A stretch of DNA of 64,000 nucleotides from Saccharopolyspora hordei. GTDB lineage: Bacteria; Actinomycetota; Actinomycetes; Mycobacteriales; Pseudonocardiaceae. The notes under the pieces are model-generated. The model saw only the letters and a program-made list of their open reading frames with translations, was not told the origin of the DNA and ran no database searches. The stretch is from the NCBI RefSeq assembly GCF_013410345.1, contig NZ_JACCFJ010000001.1, positions 2,765,001-2,829,000 on the forward strand, given 5' to 3'. Both the position numbers and the translations under genes were made by a program. Shown in pieces: positions 51,401-59,678 of this stretch; within the stretch, counting starts at the first letter, position 1, and the number at the start of each line of letters is the position of its first letter.

Positions 51401-52294
51401 TCACACGCGGTCCGGCTGGAGCTCCCGCAGCCGGGAGAACACGCGGTCCAGGTAGGCCAGGCTGCGCTCGGTGTCCCGGCGGGGCACGTCGACGGGTGAC
51501 CGCTCGTCGAGCGCGGTGTCCTGCTCGAGCACGTACCAGCCCGCGTACCCGGCCCGGTGCACCGCGCGGACCATCGCCTCGGTGTCGACGTCGCCGTCGC
51601 CGAGCGGGACGAACAGGCCCTGCGCGACGGCGGAGGCGAACGGGACCTCCCCGGCGCGGACCCGCTCGGCGAGGTCGGCGCGCACGTCCTTGAGGTGGAT
51701 GTGCCCGATCCGGTCCGGGTACCGCTGCGCCAGCGCGACCGGGTCGGTGCCGCCGATGAGCAGGTGGCCGGTGTCCAGGCACAGCGGCATCGGCGAGTCC
51801 GCGACGAACCGCTCCACCTCCGCCTCGGTCTCCACGTGGGTGCCGACGTGCGGGTGCAGCACCGTCCGCAGCCCGTGCTCGGCGACGACCTCCGCGACGC
51901 GCCCGGAGGTCTCGATGAGCGTGCGCCACTCCGCGTCGCTGAGCGCGGGCCGCTCGTCGTAGCCGTCCAGGCCGGTGGCGGCGGCCAGCACCACCACCTC
52001 GCCGCCGCAGCGCCCCATCCGGGCCGCCGCCTCGGAGGCGGCGTCGACGTTGCGCTGCGCGGTGGCCTCGTCGTGCAGCGGCACCGCGAGGAAACCGCCG
52101 ACCAGGTCCAGGCCGTGGCGGGCCAGGTCGGCCTGCGGGTCCGGCAGGTAGCCGGGCGGTCCCAGCTCGGTGGCCCGCAGCCCCAGCTCGGCCATCTCGC
52201 CGAGCACGTGGTCGGGCTCCAGCACGCGGCCCCATCCCGGGACCTCGCACACGCCCCAGGAGATCGGGGCTGCGGCGATCTTGAACTCGGTCAT
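51401..52294 (-). CDS. IolE-like sugar phosphate isomerase/inosose dehydratase
   Basis: 297 residues from ATG 52294. TIM barrel with IAAAPISWGVCEVPGWGRVL at the N-terminus, a start seen in myo-inosose-2 dehydratase (IolE) relatives, LRTVLHPHVGTHVET (metal-binding His region), PLCLDTGHLLIGGTDPV (Asp/His) and IGHIHLKDVRADLA (His/Lys). Would dehydrate 2-keto-inositol. Its ATG overlaps the preceding dehydrogenase stop (ATGA 52291-52294), so the two steps are coupled. The partner gene makes inositol catabolism the best reading; other cyclitols or sugars are possible. Confidence 0.82.
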   Translation of the reverse strand: MTEFKIAAAPISWGVCEVPGWGRVLEPDHVLGEMAELGLRATELGPPGYLPDPQADLARHGLDLVGGFLAVPLHDEATAQRNVDAASEAAARMGRCGGEVVVLAAATGLDGYDERPALSDAEWRTLIETSGRVAEVVAEHGLRTVLHPHVGTHVETEAEVERFVADSPMPLCLDTGHLLIGGTDPVALAQRYPDRIGHIHLKDVRADLAERVRAGEVPFASAVAQGLFVPLGDGDVDTEAMVRAVHRAGYAGWYVLEQDTALDERSPVDVPRRDTERSLAYLDRVFSRLRELQPDRV

Positions 52295-53295
52295 GCGGGC
52301 ACCTCCAGTGACACCGGCCCGCCGGAGCGGGCTGATTCCTCGCACGCCAACGCCAGCCGGAGGCTGACGAGGCTCTCCCGCGGCGGCGACGGGTTGGCGA
52401 CCCGACCCGCGATGACGTCGAGGAACACCTCGGTCTCCCGGACGTAGGCGTCGTGGTAGCGGTCGGTGAACGACTCCCACGGCTGCTCGGGGCTCGGGCC
52501 GTCGTTCTCCAGCGAGCGCAGCGGGGTGCGCGCGTCCACGCCGGTGGCCAGCGAGTCCCGGCTGGTGAAGACCTCCAGGCGGCAGTCGTAGCCGACCGGG
52601 TCGTGCCGGGACGCCGACAGCAGGGCGTGCGCGCCGCCGGCGAAGCGCAGCGTCACGACCGCGTTGTCCACGTCACCGGCGTCGGCGAACGCCTGGTCGA
52701 CCAGCACCGAGCCCGAGGCGTAGACCTCGGTGACCCGGTCGCCGACCAGCCACGGCACCGCGTCGAGGTCGTGGATGAGGCAGTCGCGGAACAGCCCGCC
52801 GGAGGTGGCCACGAACTCCTTCGGCGGCGGCAGGTGGTCGTTGCACACCGCGCGCACCAGGTAGACGGACCCGGCCTCGCCGGAGCGCAACCGGCGGTGC
52901 AGCTCGGCGGTCGCCGGGTCGAACCGGCGCTGGAAGCCGACCAGCACCGGCACCCCGGACGCCTCGATCTCGTCGACCAGCGCCTCCGTCGAGGACAGGT
53001 CGGGGGCGAGCGGCTTCTCGCAGAGCACCGGTGTCCCGGCGGCGATCGCCCGGCGCACCACGTCGGGGTGGGTGTCGGTGGGCGTGGCGACCAGCACGCC
53101 GTCGGCGGCGACCAGGTCGTCCACGGTGTCGACCGCCTCGACGGCCGCGGCCGCGCCCCCGAGCGCGGCGGCGGCCTCGGCCGCCCGTCCGGGCACCGGG
53201 TCGTACAGCACCAGCTGGTCCACGTCGGTCAGGGCGGCGAGGTTCGCGGCGTGCATGGAACCGATCCGGCCGACCCCGGCTACTCCGATCTTCAT
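52291..53295 (-). CDS. Inositol 2-dehydrogenase-like oxidoreductase (IolG-like)
   Basis: 334 residues. Gfo/Idh fold: KIGVAGVGRIGSMHAANLAAL, LVATPTDTHPDVVRRAI, GTPVLCEKPLAPDLSSTEAL (EKP Lys), VGFQRRFDPATAELHRRL, and GGLFRDCLIHDLDAVPWLVGD with the catalytic Asp/His pair typical of myo-inositol 2-dehydrogenases. Oxidises an inositol-like cyclitol with NAD+. Leads the two-gene operon; two palindromic operators lie between it and the divergent LacI gene. Confidence 0.85.
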   Translation of the reverse strand: MKIGVAGVGRIGSMHAANLAALTDVDQLVLYDPVPGRAAEAAAALGGAAAAVEAVDTVDDLVAADGVLVATPTDTHPDVVRRAIAAGTPVLCEKPLAPDLSSTEALVDEIEASGVPVLVGFQRRFDPATAELHRRLRSGEAGSVYLVRAVCNDHLPPPKEFVATSGGLFRDCLIHDLDAVPWLVGDRVTEVYASGSVLVDQAFADAGDVDNAVVTLRFAGGAHALLSASRHDPVGYDCRLEVFTSRDSLATGVDARTPLRSLENDGPSPEQPWESFTDRYHDAYVRETEVFLDVIAGRVANPSPPRESLVSLRLALACEESARSGGPVSLEVPA

Positions 53296-53331
53296 CTCGG
53301 CTACGGCCTCGTTTCGTCTGGGGGTGGGGCG

Positions 53332-53345
53332 TTAGAGCGCTCTAA
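53332..53345. promoter_or_regulatory. LacI operator 1
   Basis: TTAGAGCGCTCTAA, a perfect 14-base palindrome with the central CG of LacI-family sites, 37 bases upstream of the IolG-like start. Confidence 0.8.
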
Positions 53346-53348
53346 CCG

Positions 53349-53362
53349 TTGGAGCGCTCCAA
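53349..53362. promoter_or_regulatory. LacI operator 2
   Basis: TTGGAGCGCTCCAA, a perfect 14-base palindrome sharing the GAGCGCTC core with operator 1; centres are 17 bases apart, so two dimers would sit at different angles on the helix. Lies 58 bases before the LacI start at 53420. Confidence 0.8.
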
Positions 53363-53419
53363 TGCTGTAAGCTCCTTCACATCGGTGTCAACCCCCTGTT
53401 CCCCGAGGAGGTCCGCACG

Positions 53420-54415
53420 GTGCGGCCAACCATGGAGGACGTCGCGGCCCGCGCCGGGGTTTCCCGTGCGCTGGTCTCCCTGGTCATGCGCGGTTCACCG
53501 AAGGTGAGCCAGGAGCGCAGGGAAGCGGTGCTGCGGGCCGCGGAGGAGCTCGGCTACTCGCCGCACGCAGTGGCGCGGTCGCTCGCCTCGCGCACGTCGA
53601 CGCTGCTCGGCGTGATGGTGTCCGACCTGCACAACCCGTTCTTCGCCGAGATCGTCGACGGGGTGGAGGCGTTCGCCCGCAGTGAGGGCTTCGAACTGAT
53701 CATCAACACCGGCGGCCGCAGCGCCACGCGCGAGCGCGCGGCCGTCGAGAGCCTGCTGTCGTTCCGGCCCGCCGGTCTCGTGCTGCTCGGTCCGGTCGTG
53801 CCCGCGTCCGGCATCGCCGCCGCCGCGGAGAAGGCGCCCGTCGTCCTCGTGGCCCGGGAGAGCAGGTTGTCCTCAGTGGACACGGTCAACGACGACGGCA
53901 AGCACGGTGCGGCGGTGGCGGTGGACCACCTCGTCGAGCTGGGGCACCGGCGGATCGTGCACCTCGACGGCGGCCGCGGCTCGCAGGCCGCGGTCCGCAA
54001 GCGCGGCTACGTCGCGGCGATGCGCAAGCACGGCCTGGAACCCGTGGTGCTGAGCAGCGAGTACACCGACAGCGCCGGCGCCAAGGCCGCCGGGCAGCTG
54101 CTGGAGCGGTTCGACCCGCTGCCCACCGCGATCGTCGCCGCCAACGACGTCAACGCGGTCGGCGTGATCTCGGCGCTCGACGAGGCCGGTTTGCGGGTGC
54201 CGCACGACGTTTCGGTCGTCGGCTACGACAACACCTCGCTGGCGGGGCTCGCGCGCATCGGGCTCACCACGATCGACCAGCCGCGGCGCGAGATGGGCAG
54301 GCTCGCCGCCGAGGCGCTGCTGCAACGCGTCCGCGGCAGCCGCGCCGAGCCGGTCCGCCACCTCCTGCAACCCCGCCTCGTCGTCCGCAGCACCACCGGC
54401 TCGCCCAGCTCCTGA
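53420..54415 (+). CDS. LacI-family transcriptional regulator
   Basis: 331 residues from GTG 53420 with GAGGAGG upstream. DNA-binding domain TMEDVAARAGVSRALVSLVMRGSPKVSQERREAVLRAAEELGY at the extreme N-terminus, hinge ARSLASRTSTLLGVMV, sensor with SDLHNPFFAEIVDGVEAFA, TAIVAANDVNAVG and DVSVVGYDNTSLAG. Divergent from the IolG/IolE-like pair; the palindromes at 53332-53362 are its obvious target, giving both operon control and autoregulation. Confidence 0.93.
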   Translation: MRPTMEDVAARAGVSRALVSLVMRGSPKVSQERREAVLRAAEELGYSPHAVARSLASRTSTLLGVMVSDLHNPFFAEIVDGVEAFARSEGFELIINTGGRSATRERAAVESLLSFRPAGLVLLGPVVPASGIAAAAEKAPVVLVARESRLSSVDTVNDDGKHGAAVAVDHLVELGHRRIVHLDGGRGSQAAVRKRGYVAAMRKHGLEPVVLSSEYTDSAGAKAAGQLLERFDPLPTAIVAANDVNAVGVISALDEAGLRVPHDVSVVGYDNTSLAGLARIGLTTIDQPRREMGRLAAEALLQRVRGSRAEPVRHLLQPRLVVRSTTGSPSS

Positions 54416-54570
54416 CCGTCCTGGGTGACCGCAGCGGCGGCGGATCCCGCCTGGTACTGCCCCTCCTCGGCGCCTTCGGACGGGGTTCGTCGTGGGGGAA
54501 GGACATCAACATGCGCCCGGTGCTCCGTGCTGCAAGCCTGAGGATCCAGCACACGACGAAGGGAGCGACC

Positions 54571-54786
54571 ATGTTGGCGAAACTGCGCGACGCCGGGGTC
54601 ACCTCGGATCACCTGTTCACCGCCGGCTTCGTGTCCATCGGACTCAGCCTGGTGAGCTGGTTGATCTCCACCAAGGCCGAGCGGGTCGAACGTGCCGACC
54701 GCTGGGGCATCTTCGTGGGCGAGTGGGCGCCGACCTTCTTCGCGCTCGGGGTCGCTCTCCGCCTCGACGAGAAGTCGTCCCGCTGA
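54571..54786 (+). CDS. Small membrane protein
   Basis: 71 residues from ATG 54571 (GAAGGGAG upstream). Two hydrophobic helices (LFTAGFVSIGLSLVSWLIS and GIFVGEWAPTFFALGVAL) joined by a charged loop KAERVERADRWG. No family name comes to mind with confidence, although the GEWAPTFFALGVAL pattern recurs in small actinobacterial membrane proteins. Stand-alone. Confidence 0.65.
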   Translation: MLAKLRDAGVTSDHLFTAGFVSIGLSLVSWLISTKAERVERADRWGIFVGEWAPTFFALGVALRLDEKSSR

Positions 54787-55105
54787 GGACCGCTCGCCGA
54801 CAGCGTGCCGTGTGATGGCCGGCGGACGGGGCGCCGTTCGCCGGACCCCATGTGTCCGGAGCAGCGCCGTCCCGCGCGGGTGGCGCGCCGGCCGCCCTGA
54901 GCTCCGAACGAGCCGTGGCTGGGCCGACACCCTCCCCGCCGCTGCCGAGCTCCGTTCGGCAGCGGACGGCCGGTGCCGCCGCCTCCCGCTTCGCACGGTC
55001 GTTCGCCGCGGACCCCGAAGCACCACCCCCCGACGCCGGGTGAGCGCACCGTTTGGGTAGCGCCGAACCGGGGGATCCCCGGAGTGGAAGAGGAGGGAGT
55101 GCGGC
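54787..55105. other. Intergenic region, nothing recognised
   Basis: 319 bases upstream of the channel-like gene. The last 20 bases contain its binding site GAGGAGGGAG. No other feature seen. Confidence 0.4.
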
Positions 55106-55900
55106 ATGTTTCTTGCTCAAGTGCCAGGGGGGATCATCCCGACTCTGCTCAGCGGTCTCCAGGCGCTCATCCAGTTCATCCCGGTTCTGATCGGCGCCTT
55201 GGTGATCCTGCTGATCGGTTACGTAGTCGGGAAGCTGCTGCAGAAGGGCGTGACCAAGCTGCTGCAGAAGGCCGGCGTGGATCGGAGGATGAAGGACACC
55301 CATGTCGGGGCCTGGCTCGAACGCGGTGGCGAGCAGGCGACGGTCTCCCGGTTGACCGGGCGGGTGGTGTTCTGGCTGGTCTTCATCTTCGGGCTGGTCA
55401 CCGCCCTCGGTGCGCTCGGCATCGCGTCCGTGACGACGTTCATGAACCAGGTGCTCGCCTACCTGCCGAACGTGCTCGCGGCCATCGCCATCATCGTGGT
55501 CGCCGGGCTCGTCGCGGGGGCGGTCGGTGGCATCGCGCGCCGCACCCTCGGCCAGACGGCCACGGGGAGGGTCGTGTCCGCCGCCGCACCCGCGCTGATC
55601 ATGGGGATCGCGGTGTTCATGGTGCTCACCCAGCTCGGCATCGCCCCCGAGATCGTGGTGATCACCTACACGGCGATGATCGGAGCGCTGGCCCTGGGCC
55701 TCGCGCTGGCGTTCGGCCTCGGCGGTCGGGAGATCGCCGCGGAGATGCTGCGCACCGGCTACCGCAGGGCGCAGCGGGACCAGCAGGCCGCTGGGGCCAC
55801 ACGGACGGAGGCCGAGGCCCCCGCGGGCGACGCGGGCTGGAGCACCACGCCCGCCGAGTCCCGCGGCGAGACGCCCAGGCACGCGGCACCCGGCAGCTGA
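55106..55900 (+). CDS. Mechanosensitive ion channel family protein (CmpX-like)
   Basis: 264 residues from ATG 55106. About five membrane helices arranged as two copies of the conserved TM-helix repeat: IPVLIGALVILLIGYVVGKLLQKGVTKLLQ, then LPNVLAAIAIIVVAGLVAGAVGG and a final GLALAFGLGGREIAAEMLRT, where the GLGG-REIA turn is characteristic of MscS-like/CmpX proteins. The soluble beta domain of MscS is missing. Probably an osmotic-stress channel or membrane scaffold. Monocistronic. Confidence 0.82.
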   Translation: MFLAQVPGGIIPTLLSGLQALIQFIPVLIGALVILLIGYVVGKLLQKGVTKLLQKAGVDRRMKDTHVGAWLERGGEQATVSRLTGRVVFWLVFIFGLVTALGALGIASVTTFMNQVLAYLPNVLAAIAIIVVAGLVAGAVGGIARRTLGQTATGRVVSAAAPALIMGIAVFMVLTQLGIAPEIVVITYTAMIGALALGLALAFGLGGREIAAEMLRTGYRRAQRDQQAAGATRTEAEAPAGDAGWSTTPAESRGETPRHAAPGS

Positions 55901-56065
55901 CCGGGAGCAGCCGCCCCCTCGGCGTCGCGAGCCGGCGACCGGCTTCGGGTGCGGGACGCAGGAGACGCGACGTGCACGGGACCTCCACCGGAGGCCCCGT
56001 GCACCTCCCGTCCGAGCGGACCGCACCCGTCCACGTGCCCGCACTGTCCACAGCGGACCCTGCGC

Positions 56066-56278
56066 TCAGGCGCGGATCCGGGGCTGCTCGCCCGCGCCGC
56101 CCTCGATCCCGTCGACGACCGCGGGGTCCGTGTCCAGCAACGACATGGCGCGGTGGTCCGGTGTGCCGGGCGGGGCCTGGTAGGAGACGAGGCGTTGCCC
56201 GTCGGTGTGCAGGATGGTCATCCCCTCGAAGGTGAGGGTCATCGGACCGACCTCCGGGTGCTGGAAGCGCTTGCTCCC
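56066..56278 (-). pseudogene. Remnant of an MmyB-type XRE regulator (C-terminus)
   Basis: The minus-strand frame ending at 56066 encodes about 70 residues (SKRFQHPEVGPMTLTFEGMT, LVSYQAPPGTPDHRAMSLL) that match the end of MmyB-type ligand-binding domains, as in the intact gene at 43835. Upstream of about 56278 the resemblance ends abruptly at the fragment of an MFS gene on the other strand, and no helix-turn-helix part exists. Confidence 0.7.
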
Positions 56279-56530
56279 GCCCGCGCTGCTCATGGTGCCG
56301 CTCGGGGGCGGTGGCGCGCTGGCCGTGCCCGCGCTGACGAGCCTGGTGCTGGAGACCGTCCCCGGTGAGCGGGCGGGCACGGCGGCGGCCGTGCTGAACA
56401 CCAGTCGCCAGGTGGGCGGCGCGATGAGCACCGCGGTCTTCGGCGCCTCCTCGCGCCGGGCTTCGCCACGGGGATGCGCAGAGCCTCCTGCTGGCCGAAG
56501 CGCTACGGCGCTCGGCGCCACGGCACTGCT
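56279..56530 (+). pseudogene. Remnant of a DHA2-type MFS drug exporter (C-terminal helices)
   Basis: Plus-strand sequence LMVPLGGGGALAVPALTSLV, VLETVPGERAGTAAAVLNTS, RQVGGAMSTAVFGA matches the region around helices 11-13 of DHA2 exporters. After FGA the homology (APGFATGMR) continues only in other frames, so it is shifted and also lacks its first ~350 residues. Joined head-on to the XRE remnant at about 56278. Confidence 0.65.
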
Positions 56531-56593
56531 GCCGAAGCGCTGGACCACCGGCGGCGGTCCGCCGAGCGGACCTCCGCCCGGCGGGCCGCGACC

Positions 56594-58492
56594 TCACCAC
56601 CAGCCCTGCAGGTACCCGACCACCGCCGTGGCACCGGCGGCCGACCAGGCCTGCGGGCGGCAGGACGAGGGGTAGGCCGCCACCGGGTCGCCCGCCGCGC
56701 GGTCGGTCCCGGCGAACAGCTCCGGCAGCCGGTACCCGAAGTCGACGCTCGCCCGCACCAGGCCCTCGGCCAGCGACCGCGCCTGCTCGTGGAAGCCCTC
56801 CGCGGCCAGGCCGAGCACGGCGATCGCGGTGTCGTGCGGCCACACGCTCCCGCAGTGGTAGCTGAACGGGTTGAACCCGCCCACCCGGGACGAGAGCGTC
56901 CGCAAGCCGTAGCCGCTGTTGAGCGCGGGACCGCCCAGCTGCTGGGCGACGAGCTCGGCCTCGTGCGGGTCGAGCAGCCCGGTGCCCAGCAGGTGCGCCA
57001 TGTTCGACGCCGGGCCGCTGACCGGGCGCTTGGCGCCGTCGAGCGCGATGGCGGGGTAGCGGCCGTGCTCGTCGTCGAGCCAGAAGGCCGCGCGGAACCG
57101 CTCGCGCAGCTCCGCCGCCCACTTGCGGACGGTCGAGGCGTCCTCGCCGAAGTGCTCCAGGACCGCGGCGCCGGAGATCGCCGCCTCGTAGGCGTAGCCC
57201 TGCACCTCGCACAGCGCCAGCGGGCGCTCCGCGATCGTGCCGTCGGACCAGCGCACGCCGTCACCGGAGTCCTTCCACCCCTGGTTGCTCAGCCCGGACC
57301 CGTCCGACCCGCGGTACTCCAGGAACCCGTCACCGTCGGCGTCGCCCGGCCCGCGCATCCACTCCAGGGCCGCGCGCAGTGCCGGCAGCAGAGCCTCCAC
57401 TTCGGACTCGGGCAGGCCGGCGCGCCACGCGTCGTGCAGCAGGCACACCCACAGCGGGGTGGCGTCGATCGTGCCGTAGTACAGCGGGGGCAGCCGCAGC
57501 GGGGAGGCGCCGCCCATGTCGATGGCCACCCGCCGTTGCTCGTGCGGGATCTTGCCGGGCTGCTCCTCGGTCTCCGGGTCGGTCCGGGTGCCCTGCCGGG
57601 CGGCGAGCACCCGCAGCGTCCCCGCGGCCAGCTCGGTGCTCAGCGGCAGCAGCAACCGCGCCGCCAGCAGCGAATCCCGGCCGAACAGGGTGAAGAACCA
57701 CGGACTGCCCGCGGCGAGGAACGCGGTCTCCGGAGAACCGTCGTCGGACAGCAGCAACCCGTCCAGGTCCTGCAGGCTCCGCTCCAGCAGCCGCCCCGCG
57801 TCCCCGCTGAGGTCCGCGGCCTCCGGCGCGCGCAGCGGCACCGCGGGCGAGGGACGCAGCGGCAGGAAACCGGGCCGGTCGGCCTCGTGCTGCACGACCT
57901 CGAAGGAGAACGAACGCGCCTGCCCGCTGCCCAGCTCGACGTGCCAGCTCCAGGTGACCACACCGTCCGCCGCGGAGACCTCCTCGGCCGCCTCGCCGAG
58001 GTCCAGCTGCACCGTGCAGCCGTCCTGCTCCCAGGTCGCCGCGCGCTCGGAGGCCGACGGCTCCACCAGCGCGGGCTCCTCACCGGCCTTGACCTGGTCC
58101 ATCCGGGCCAGGTCGGTGGCGGCGCGCAGCGTCACGGTGAGCCGCACCGTGTCGCCGGAGGTGTTGCGCAGGATCCAGCTCTCGCGCACCGAGTCCGCGG
58201 TCACCACGCGGTCGTGCACGTAGTGCAGCGCGGGGTCCGGGGTGGTGTCCCCGTGCTCGCGGACGACGCCCTGGAACCGCACCCGCCCCGCCCCGCTGGA
58301 CGCACTGCCGACCGGCACCAGGTCCGCGGTCGGCACGGCGAACTCGGCCTGCGCCAGGCTGCGCCGGTCGTGGCGGTACGCCCCGGTCGCGTCCCCGCAG
58401 GTGATCCGGCCGCTCGGGGAGCTGAGCACGACGTTCGGGGCGCACAGCGCCGTCGTCAACTCGTGGAGCGCGGGCTGCTGGCTGTTGGGCAT
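56594..58492 (-). CDS. Glycogen-debranching-type amylo-alpha-1,6-glucosidase family protein
   Basis: 632 residues from ATG 58492 (AGGAG seven bases upstream). N-terminal beta domain typical of bacterial debranching/GDE-like proteins (residues about 20-230: SSPSGRITCGDATGAYRHDRRSL, TADSVRESWILRNTSGDTVRL), then an (alpha/alpha)6 barrel with PWFFTLFGRDSLLAARLLLP, LYYGTIDATPLWVCLLHDAW, LSNQGWKDSGDGVRWSDGT and GGFNPFSYHCGSVWPHDTAI. It should hydrolyse alpha-linked glucans or oligosaccharides in the cytoplasm. Divergent from a LacI-ABC transporter operon with a shared operator, so it probably processes the imported sugar. Confidence 0.85.
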   Translation of the reverse strand: MPNSQQPALHELTTALCAPNVVLSSPSGRITCGDATGAYRHDRRSLAQAEFAVPTADLVPVGSASSGAGRVRFQGVVREHGDTTPDPALHYVHDRVVTADSVRESWILRNTSGDTVRLTVTLRAATDLARMDQVKAGEEPALVEPSASERAATWEQDGCTVQLDLGEAAEEVSAADGVVTWSWHVELGSGQARSFSFEVVQHEADRPGFLPLRPSPAVPLRAPEAADLSGDAGRLLERSLQDLDGLLLSDDGSPETAFLAAGSPWFFTLFGRDSLLAARLLLPLSTELAAGTLRVLAARQGTRTDPETEEQPGKIPHEQRRVAIDMGGASPLRLPPLYYGTIDATPLWVCLLHDAWRAGLPESEVEALLPALRAALEWMRGPGDADGDGFLEYRGSDGSGLSNQGWKDSGDGVRWSDGTIAERPLALCEVQGYAYEAAISGAAVLEHFGEDASTVRKWAAELRERFRAAFWLDDEHGRYPAIALDGAKRPVSGPASNMAHLLGTGLLDPHEAELVAQQLGGPALNSGYGLRTLSSRVGGFNPFSYHCGSVWPHDTAIAVLGLAAEGFHEQARSLAEGLVRASVDFGYRLPELFAGTDRAAGDPVAAYPSSCRPQAWSAAGATAVVGYLQGWW

Positions 58493-58549
58493 GGGATCTC
58501 CTGAGAGCTTCTTGACAACGTCGGGGTGTGAGGTCAACCTTGTCCCTCG

Positions 58550-58584
58550 ATGTGAACGTTCAAACGCGGTTTGAACGTTCACAT
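58550..58584. promoter_or_regulatory. Double LacI operator between glycosidase and transporter operons
   Basis: Inverted repeat with 16-base perfect arms (ATGTGAACGTTCAAAC, 58550-58565, and its complement 58569-58584) around a 3-base GCG centre. Each arm itself contains the palindrome TGAACGTTCA, so the site is two palindromes inside a larger palindrome: two LacI dimers side by side. It lies 58 bases before the glycosidase start and 66 before the LacI start, placed to control both directions. Confidence 0.85.
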
Positions 58585-58649
58585 CCGCGGGGCGCAGTGT
58601 GGCACGCCCGCACCCCGCGGATCCAGTCCGCAGACGGAGGAGCAGTCAG

Positions 58650-59678
58650 GTGGCTCGGGCAACGACGCTGGAGCAGGTCGCTGAGCGCGCCGGTGTGTCG
58701 AGGCAGACGGTCTCGAACGCGATCAACGCGCCGGAGAAGCTGCACCCGGACACGCTGCGCCGGGTCAGGCGGGTGATCGACGAGCTCGGCTACCGGCCGG
58801 ACAGCGGGGCGCGCGCCCTGCGCACCCGCTCGAGCGGCCTCATCGGCTACTGCGTCGCCGAGCGCCAGGACGGCTCGATCAACGTCTTCATGGACCGCTA
58901 CCTGCGCGCGCTGACCGCCGAGGTGGAACGCACCGGACGGCACCTGCTGCTGTTCACCGCTCCGGACGGGGAGGACGGCCTCGCCGTCTACGAGGACCTG
59001 CTGGCGCGCAGCGCGGTGGACGGGTTCGTGCTCAGCAACACCACGGTCGGCGACCCCCGGCACGCGTGGCTGCGCGCCAGGGAGGTGCCCTTCGCTTCCT
59101 TCGGCCGCATCTGGACCGGGGAGCCGCAGCCCGGCCCGTGGGTCGACGTCGACGGTGCCAGCGGGACCGCCCAGGCCGTCGAGCACCTGGTCGCGCAGGG
59201 GCACACCAGGATCGGCTTCCTCGGCCTGCAGGCGGGCAACCCGGTTGGCGACGACCGCGAGCGGGGCTGGCGGCGCGCCTGCGCCGACCACGGCGCGCAG
59301 GTCGACGACCGGCTGGTCGCCCGCTCCGCCGACGAGCACCGCGACCAGGGCGAGGCGGCCGCGGCCCTGCTGGACTCCGACGACCCGCCCACCGCGCTGG
59401 TCGCCGCCAACGACGCGATCGCGCTCGGCGCCTACGCGGCGCTGGAGGCGCGCGGCCTGCGACCGGGGACCGACGTGGCGCTCACCGGTTTCGACGACAG
59501 CCCCACCGCCGCGGTGGTCCGCCCGGGCCTGACCAGCCTGCGCCAGCCGATCGAGCAGATCGCCGCGCGCGTGGTGCGGCTGCTCGACCACCCGGAGGAC
59601 GACCGGGGCGAACTGCTCCGCCCGGAGCTGGTGGTGCGCGCCAGCAGCGTCAACGACGACGGAGGACGGAACGGATGA
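58650..59678 (+). CDS. LacI-family transcriptional regulator
   Basis: 342 residues from GTG 58650 with GGAGGAG at 58636-58642. DNA-binding domain TTLEQVAERAGVSRQTVSNAINAPEKLHPDTLRRVRRVIDELGY, hinge ARALRTRSSGLIGYCV, sensor with SAVDGFVLSNTTVGD, ALVAANDAIALGAYAAL and DVALTGFDDSPTAAV. First gene of the ABC transporter operon: its TGA overlaps the next ATG (ATGA, 59675-59678). Probably represses this operon and the divergent glycosidase through the double operator until a maltooligosaccharide-like ligand binds. Confidence 0.93.
   Translation: MARATTLEQVAERAGVSRQTVSNAINAPEKLHPDTLRRVRRVIDELGYRPDSGARALRTRSSGLIGYCVAERQDGSINVFMDRYLRALTAEVERTGRHLLLFTAPDGEDGLAVYEDLLARSAVDGFVLSNTTVGDPRHAWLRAREVPFASFGRIWTGEPQPGPWVDVDGASGTAQAVEHLVAQGHTRIGFLGLQAGNPVGDDRERGWRRACADHGAQVDDRLVARSADEHRDQGEAAAALLDSDDPPTALVAANDAIALGAYAALEARGLRPGTDVALTGFDDSPTAAVVRPGLTSLRQPIEQIAARVVRLLDHPEDDRGELLRPELVVRASSVNDDGGRNG

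Noticed and set aside
53296-53419. Possible riboswitch or attenuator between the IolG-like and LacI genes because of strong inverted repeats.
   Set aside because: The repeats are two compact 14-base perfect palindromes without loops, as expected for operators rather than RNA stems.
55949-56368. A 139-codon plus-strand frame over the gene remnants.
   Set aside because: It runs antisense to the clearly homologous regulator remnant and mixes with the exporter remnant in another frame.
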